The position numbers were made by a program, and so were the translations under genes. A DNA stretch of 64,000 nucleotides, taken from contig JANTQA010000048.1 in NCBI GenBank assembly GCA_027625915.1, forward strand, positions 2,046,001 through 2,110,000, written 5' to 3'. Positions 62,193-64,000 of the stretch are shown here, piece after piece; position 1 is the first letter of the stretch; each line of letters starts with the position of its first letter. This DNA is from Anaeramoeba flamelloides. Its lineage: Eukaryota; Metamonada; Anaeramoebidae. The notes under the pieces are model-generated. The model was not told the DNA's origin, ran no database searches, and saw only the letters and a list, made by a program, of their open reading frames with translations.

Positions 62193-64000
62193 ATGGGACC
62201 TTGTGGATCAAAAAAAAAGAAAAACACAGAAAAAAAACCAAAAGAAAAACCAGTTAAAAAAGAAACTGAAGAAAACGTTCCTGAACCAAGAACTTTTGGT
62301 GACAAATTAACAGATGAAGAAGTAAAAGAACTTTCCGAAAAATCTGGTTTCACAAATGGTGAAGTTAAGAAGCTTTACGAGTACTACAAAAAGATTTCTG
62401 CAAGTCAAGTTGACGATAATGTTATTGATGAGCAAGAATTTGGTTTGTTTTTTTTTTCTTTATCAACAAAATTCATTATCAAAAAAAAAAAAAAAAATTC
62501 ATTTACCAAATTTTTTATTTGTCATTTATTTCTACAAACACAGAGGAAGCACTTGGTTTGTCTGGTTCAAAATTTGCCAAAAGAATGTTTGAGGGTAAGT
62601 TTTTAAAAAATTTTTTTTTTTTTTGCCGATGTAATTATTTATTGTGTTCAACCGATCTCTTTTTTAATCCTTTTTCTCTTAAATTGATCTAACAATTTTT
62701 CATAATCTCTTTAATTTTACTTTCTAACAATAGTTTGTTTTCAAAAACTTTACTAAAACTGTCGCTTGAGTTGGGTTATTAACCGAAAATTTTTTTTTTT
62801 TTTTTTTAATTTGTGTTTTTTCGATGTAGGTTATGGATGAAGACGGAAATGGCGAAGTAGATTTTGAAGAATTTTGCAATGGACTTATTTGTTTCACAAG
62901 CAAAGGAACACTTGAAGATCGTATTAAATGTTTGTATTTTTTTTTTATTTTATAAAAATTTCTTTTTTTTTTTTTTTTATTTTATTTTTTTCCTTTTACT
63001 TATTCTTGTCATTTTTTTTTTTAAAACCCTTTTTTTTCTCCTTTAATTTGACACTTCTTCAAATTTTGAAATTCTCGACTAAAAACGGAAATTTTTTAAT
63101 AATGAACAATAGTTACCTTTCAAGTTTATGATCTCGATGGAAATGGTGAAATTGACAGAGACGAATTACTTGTTATGTTAAAGGCTTGTCTTGCTGAACA
63201 ATTTTTATTACAGCTTAAAGATGAAGATCTTCAAAACATGGTTGAACAAACTTTCAAAGAAGTTGATACGTAATTATTTTGAAATTTTTTTTTTTTTTTT
63301 TGTTTTCTTGATCTTTTTTGATATTGTTTTCTCAAAAAATTTTTAATTTTCAAAGTTTTAGAGGTACTTTCCTTTCTATTTTTTATTATTATCTCATGTT
63401 ACCAAACATTTTTTGAAGTTTACCTTGAATTTAATTATCTATTATCTTGTTTTTTGTCATTATTGATCAAACACCCACACCTTTTTCCTTTTTTTTATAA
63501 CTGTGTTGTCAAAATAAAAAACAAAATTTTGCTGTCATAATTTTTAAAATAAAAATGAACTATATTTCAAAATCAATGGTAATTAAAAATAAAAATTATT
63601 GAAAATAAAAATTTTTCTAAATTGAAGATATCTATTATAATAACAAAATTACTATTTTAGTATTCAGTTCTCTACACTAGAAATATTTGTTTTTCTTCTA
63701 AAAATAAAATAAATAAAAATTGGGCCATTTATTATGAAATTTAGTTTATTTTCTGAACCATTTATGAACTTAGTATTCCTAAACACAAACCCAGTTGCAC
63801 TTGAAAGAAATACGATCTCAGTATTTAAAGGAAAACAAATTTAAATAATGACTCGAAAAATGGTGTGGGAGGTATTTAATCGAAAGTACATAAAGCACAC
63901 TAAAATGATTCGTTTCATGAGATCTGAACTAACATTAAAAATTAAATGAATAAAATTATCATCAATTTGGCTTCAAACTAAAATTACACAGTATTTATCA
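62193..64000 (+). CDS. Calcineurin-B-like EF-hand calcium sensor, myristoylation signal (3' end beyond window)
   Basis: Visible exons: 62193-62442, 62544-62594, 62830-62929, 63113-63269; the last donor (GTAATT) opens an intron that continues past the window. ATG 62193 was chosen over in-frame ATG 62085 because it gives MGPCGSKKKK: Gly2 with Ser6 fits N-myristoylation and Cys4 could be palmitoylated. It is followed by a basic stretch suited to membrane binding. EF-hand 1 (about residues 62-83) is degenerate. EF-hand 2 is DEDGNGEVDFEE (103-114) and EF-hand 3 is DLDGNGEIDRDE (140-151), both canonical. EF-hand 4 would start at FKEVDT and continue off the window. Four hands with this spacing fit calcineurin B, CHP or CBL-like sensors that regulate a phosphatase or kinase. 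Two introns use GTTTGT donors. The 62595-62829 intron is odd: in-frame joining needs one base beyond GT-AG. Confidence 0.85.
63564..63766 (+). repeat. Interspersed repeat family C, copy 3 (EF-hand gene intron)
   Basis: Shares AATTGAAGATATCTATTATA, TATTCAGTTCTCTACACTAG, CTAAAAATAAAATAAAT and ATTATGAAATTTAGTTTA with copies at 4426 and 45632, in the same order. It lies in the unfinished last intron of the EF-hand gene. Confidence 0.75.

Noticed and set aside
1-64000. Bacterial, viral or organellar origin; CRISPR array; operons
   Set aside because: Coding is split by spliceosomal introns, genes are eukaryotic signalling families, spacing is wide, and no regular spacer-repeat array was seen.

Overview
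This window looks like nuclear DNA of an AT-rich, intron-bearing protist. Genes are split by GT-AG introns, proteins carry long K/E/N/Q/D/S low-complexity tracts, and TAA, TAG and TGA all end well-supported frames, so the standard code fits. The gene set includes a LisH-RasGEF, a SAPS phosphatase subunit, a KA1-tailed CAMK-like kinase, a Rhesus-type ammonium channel and a calcineurin-B-like EF-hand protein. AT richness, low complexity and a LisH-RasGEF suggest an amoeboid protist such as Anaeramoeba or an amoebozoan. That placement is inference only. No tRNA, rRNA or CRISPR was found.

Layout: 1-6674 is repeat-rich sequence with a weak small membrane-protein model (minus, 2442-3070) and protein-like fragments (4872-5590). 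6675-12739 (+) is a seven-exon SAPS-domain gene. 12740-16773 is intergenic. 16774-21757 (-) is a three-exon RRM/RS-like RNA-binding gene. 21758-23429 is a divergent intergenic region. 23430-30577 (+) is a three-exon CAMKL/MARK-like kinase. 30578-35523 is intergenic. 35524-42241 (+) is a four-exon Rh channel. 42242-46555 is intergenic. 46556-55304 (+) is a three-exon LisH-RasGEF. 55305-62192 is intergenic. From 62193 (+) there is an EF-hand gene whose last exon lies beyond the window.

Gene models were built by joining exons whose splice phases match and whose joined products keep family motifs intact. Five complete models give whole-codon totals (887, 409, 816, 484 and 877 residues). Introns fall into two size classes: short (101-235 nt) and giant (1.3-5.0 kb). 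Each of the five complete main genes has at least one giant intron, and the truncated EF-hand gene enters one. Most giant introns carry interspersed repeats also found in other introns or between genes: several foldback/MITE-like families, one a 201-bp TA-flanked family, plus a longer family (J) shared by the introns of three genes.

The genes suggest signalling and housekeeping (Ras activation, a polarity/energy-type kinase, PP6-type phosphatase regulation, calcium sensing, ammonium transport, RNA processing). Nothing shows that they form one pathway. The most unusual signals are the repeat-packed giant introns, a GTTTG class of 5' splice sites limited to short introns, a strong phase-1 bias, and one EF-hand intron that cannot be spliced in frame with GT-AG ends.
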